From NCBI RefSeq assembly GCF_000247695.1, contig NW_004624732.1, forward strand, positions 21,050,365 through 21,114,364: DNA of 64,000 nt, given 5' to 3'. Positions 60,832 to 64,000 of this stretch are shown here, piece after piece (within the stretch, counting starts at the first letter, position 1; each line of letters starts with the position of its first letter). The position numbers and the translations under genes were made by a program. Source of the DNA: Heterocephalus glaber. Taxonomy: Eukaryota > Chordata > Mammalia > Rodentia > Bathyergidae. The notes below the pieces were generated by a model. That model was not told the DNA's origin. It saw only the letters and a list, made by a program, of their open reading frames with translations, and did not search any database.

Positions 60832-61777
60832 ATGAAAGAGAATCTGGAAAAAATGAAATCAGAAATAATTTCTCACATAACAGCAAAGATTGTGCCCACA
60901 GTGCAAGACATGATTAATAAATCTAGAGAGGATACAATAAAAAAAATAGGGGTACTGAGGAACATGATGGAATCCCAATATAGGAAACAAATTGAATCCA
61001 TAAAACAGATGCAAACAGATTTCCAGGAGATTAAAAACTCCATTGAATGTCTATGCAGCAGAATGAGCCAATGTGAAGACAGAATTTTAGATATAGAAGA
61101 TAAGATTGCAATTAGTGGCCAGGAAAAGAAAAAATTCTTTAAAATTTTAAGGTATCATGAGAAATCAATCCAGCAGCTGCTAGATGAGGCAAAGAAAAAT
61201 AATATAAGACTGATTAGAGTCAATGAAGAAACAGGAGAGAGTGTAAAAAAAAAAAAAAAAAAAAAAACAACTGTTTACAGAAGTGATGGCAGAAAACTTC
61301 CCAAGCAGGGGAAAAGAATTTGACATTCAGATAGGCAAGGCATATAGGACTCCAAAAAGCTTTGATCAAAAAAAACCACCACACATAGGCATATAATTGT
61401 TAAGATTCCAGAAACCCAACAGAAGAACAAAATTCTGCAAGGAGTTAGAAAAGAAACGAATCACATACAAAGGAAAGTCCAAGAGAATCTCAGCAGACTT
61501 CTCAGTGCAAACTCTCAAGGCAAGAAGAACTTGGATTGATGTGTTTCAAGCCCTAAAGGAAAACAACCTCCAACCCAGATTGATGTACCCTGCAAAACTA
61601 TCTTTCAAAATTGATGGTGAAATAAGATGCTTTCATGACAAAGAGCACCTTAGCAACTTCATGAATACAAAACCAGCACTGCAAAAAATTTTAGACAAAA
61701 TTCTTGGAAAAGACAATGAGGATCACAACCCCAGGAAACCCAGCAGAATGAATCCACTGGGCAAGACAAGAAATTAA
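60832..61777 (+). pseudogene. LINE-1 ORF1 (RNA-binding chaperone), broken
   Basis: ORF1p normally forms a trimer that coats L1 RNA and aids target-primed reverse transcription. The start ATG at 60832 follows an in-frame stop at 60784-60786. The N-terminal segment (about 60832-61240) is Lys/Glu/Ile/Met-rich and heptad-like, as in the ORF1 coiled coil, ending near SIQQLLDEAKKNNIRLIRVN at the RRM entry. A 23-A run (61245-61267) shifts the frame. In the next phase the RRM/C-terminal part is recognisable (FTEVMAENFP, KRITYKGKSKRISADFS, LQPRLMYPAKLSFKIDGEI), with a TAA at 61394-61396. The second open segment is 61397-61777. The overall length of about 315 codons is near the family norm, but the gene cannot make full ORF1p. 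Confidence 0.92.
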
Positions 61778-61813
61778 AAGCAAAGGGGAAGGATCAAACA
61801 AAAAGAAAAAGTT

Positions 61814-64000
61814 ATGACAGTGATAACTCAATATGTACAATTATAACCATCAATGTTAATGGTCTCAACTCACTAACCAAAAGAAATAGGTGGCAGAATG
61901 GGTCAAGAAGCAAGATCCAACAAAATGCTGCATAAAAGAAACACACTTAATACAAAAAGAAACTCATAGACTGAAAGTGAAAGGGTGGAAAACAATGTTC
62001 CATGTGACAGGAACCCAAAAAAAAGCAGGAGTAGCTATGCTCCTTGCAGATCAAATGGATTTCAAACCAACACTGATTAAGAGAGGCAAAGAAGGACACT
62101 ATATACTGGTAAAGGGAACAATCCAAGAGGAAGAGATGACAATCATAAATATCTATGCACCAAAAACTAGTGCACCCAACTATATAAAACAAATACTAAT
62201 GGACATGAAAAACCATATAAGCACTAATACAATAGTAGTGGGGGACCTCAATACCCCATTGTCACAAAAAGATAAATCAACTAGACAAAAAACAAGCAAT
62301 GAAATACTAGAACTCAATCAACTATTGAAGATATGGACCTAACAGATGTTTACAGAGTGCTTCACCCCACAAAATCAGAATAAACATTCTTTTCAGCTAC
62401 ACATGGGTCATTCTCCAAAACTGACCACATACTCACTCATAGAACATATTTAGGTAAGTGCAAAGGAATTGAAGTTATCCCCTGGATATTATCAGACCAT
62501 AGTGCAATGAAATTGGAGATCAACAGCAAAAGAAACTGCAAAAACTTCATACAAACATGGAAGTTGAAGAATGCACTTCTGAATAAACAATAGGTCACAG
62601 AGGAAATTAAAGAAGAAATCAGACAGTTCCTTCATATAAATGACAATGACAATACAACATATCAGAATCTATGGGACACAGTGAAAGCAGTCTTACAAGG
62701 GAAATTCATAGCAGTGAATACTCATATTAGGAAAATGGAGTGAACCCAATTAAACAACCTGATGCTGAACCTCAAGCCTCTAGAGAGAGAAGAGCAGGAA
62801 AAACACAAAACTCATACAAGGGAGGAAATTATAAAGATCAGAGGAGAAATCAATGCAATGGAGACTAAGAAAACAATACAAAAATCAATGAAGCCAAGAG
62901 TTGGTTCTTTGAAACAATAAACAAAATTGACAAACTCTTAGCCAACTATATCAGAAAAAGGAAAGAAAAGGTCCACATCCATGCAATCAGGAAGGAAAGG
63001 GGTGAAATTACAACAGACCCAGCAGAAATCCAGAGAATCATCAATACCTACTTCCAGAACCTATATGCCAACAAGATGGAAAACAAAGAAGAAATGGACA
63101 GATTCTTAGACACATACGAATTCCCAAAGTGAACAAAGAAGATCTAAAAATTCTAAATAACTCAATATCAATCAATGAAATTGAAAACGTAATTAAAAAT
63201 TACCAACCAAGAAAACTCTGGGTCCTGATGGCTTCACAGAGAGGAACTACTGCCACTATTGTTTAACCTCTTCAACAAAATTGAAAGGGAAGCAATAGTC
63301 CCGAAATCATTCCTGGAAGCAAACATCACATTGCTCCTCAAAACAGAGAAAGACACAACCGAAAAGGAGAACTATATAGGCCAATCTCACTAATGAACAT
63401 AGATGCAAAAATGCTTAATAAGATATTGGCAAACAGAATGCAGAAGATCAAGAAGGTCATACAACCTGACCAAGTGGGATTCATCCCAGGGATGCAGGGA
63501 TGGTTCAACATATGCAAGTCAATCAATGTAATACGCTTTATCAATAGAGCCAGGGACAAAAACCATATAATCATCTCAATAGATGCAGAAAAGCATTTGA
63601 CAAAATACAACAAGCATTTATGATAAAAACCCTATGAAAAATCAGATTAGATGGTCTCTACCTCAATCTGATAAAAGCCATCTATGAAAAACCAACAGCT
63701 ACTATCATACTAAATGGTCAAAAACTGAAATCCTTCACACTAAAATCAGGAACAAGACAAGGATGTCCACTACCACAACTGTTGTTCAATATAGTTTTGG
63801 AAACATTAGCCACAGCAATTAAACAAGTGAAAGAAATAAAAGGAATAAAAATAGGTAATGAAGAAGTCAAATTGTCATTATTTGCAGATGACCTAATCCT
63901 CTACCTAGAAGACCAAAAGAACTCCACCAAAAGTCTTCTAGACTTAATAACCAAATTCAGTCAAGTAGCTGGTTACAAGGTCAACACACAAAAATCAATA
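61814..64000 (+). pseudogene. LINE-1 ORF2 (endonuclease-reverse transcriptase), broken and cut by window end
   Basis: ORF2p nicks DNA and reverse-transcribes L1 RNA. The likely start is ATGACAGTGATAACTCA at 61814. The endonuclease part is open at 61890-62342: KETHL (Glu codon 61938-61940), INIYAP, GDLNTPL (Asp 62244-62246, Asn 62250-62252). The SDH motif is at 62492-62500 in another phase. Breaks include a frameshift before the TAA at 62340-62342, further stops near 62381 and 62740, and phase changes around 62900-63250. The RT part shows [20 protein letters not shown] near 63415-63475 and the catalytic FADD (63881-63892) within LFADDLILY. The C-terminal Cys-rich region lies beyond the window. 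The order and motif content leave no doubt about identity. The copy is inactive. Confidence 0.95.

Noticed and set aside
1..64000. CRISPR array, prophage, plasmid or bacterial operon
   Set aside because: SINEs, L1 and LTRs mark this as mammalian nuclear DNA. The only regular arrays are the L1 monomers, microsatellites and one minisatellite, none with spacer structure.

Overview
This window looks like a gene-poor, AT-rich stretch of a rodent nuclear genome. I found no intact protein-coding gene, no rRNA or tRNA gene, no CRISPR array and no operon-like layout. Nearly everything that can be recognised is a decayed interspersed repeat. The lineage call rests on three things: ID-type SINEs (tRNA-Ala-like, A box like TAGCTCAGTGG, B box like GTTCGATCC, A-rich tail) with clean target-site duplications (TSDs); composite ID+B1 (B4-like) SINEs and one B1; and LINE-1 3' ends of a type not seen in mouse or human. 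Together these suggest a non-muroid rodent of the squirrel/beaver side. Beaver (Castorimorpha) is my best guess, but it is unproven.

Layout. 0-7 kb: an old L1 split by an ID SINE (960-1660), an L1 3' end (2680-3335), two ID copies, two antisense L1 pieces and a B4-like SINE. 7.2-8.2 kb: an LTR-like block with an RFX/X-box palindrome. 9-14 kb: MIR remnants and a 1-kb pogo/Tigger-like DNA transposon with terminal inverted repeats (TIRs) (10883-11902). 15-19 kb: L1 3' ends on both strands, a MaLR-type LTR and another old LTR-like repeat. 22.5-25.6 kb: L1 fragments around a 100-N assembly gap that interrupts an exact 188-bp duplication. 26-31 kb: LTRs, a B4-like SINE and MIR+ID. 33-41 kb: ID, antisense L1, L1 3' end, MLT1-like LTRs and microsatellites. 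41-43 kb: mostly unassigned AT-rich sequence rich in homeodomain-like motifs. 43.9-55 kb: long antisense L1 pieces carrying a B1, an ID-like SINE and a mariner remnant as nested insertions, plus a MaLR LTR and a 172-bp MITE. 55-60 kb: a large pyrimidine microsatellite, L2 3' ends and ID SINEs.

60.37-64 kb: the youngest large element, a near full-length LINE-1 on the + strand. It has a 40-bp tandem-monomer array upstream of ORF1, ORF1 broken at a 23-A run and by a later stop, and ORF2 with recognisable endonuclease and reverse-transcriptase motifs but several frameshifts and stops. It runs off the window end.

The pieces do not form a pathway. The only functional logic is parasitic: LINE-1 machinery accounts for the SINE insertions with TSDs, and a pogo-type transposase probably mobilised the small MITE that shares its TIRs. 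Most repeat boundaries are estimates by eye from remembered family consensus and should be taken as plus or minus tens of bases.
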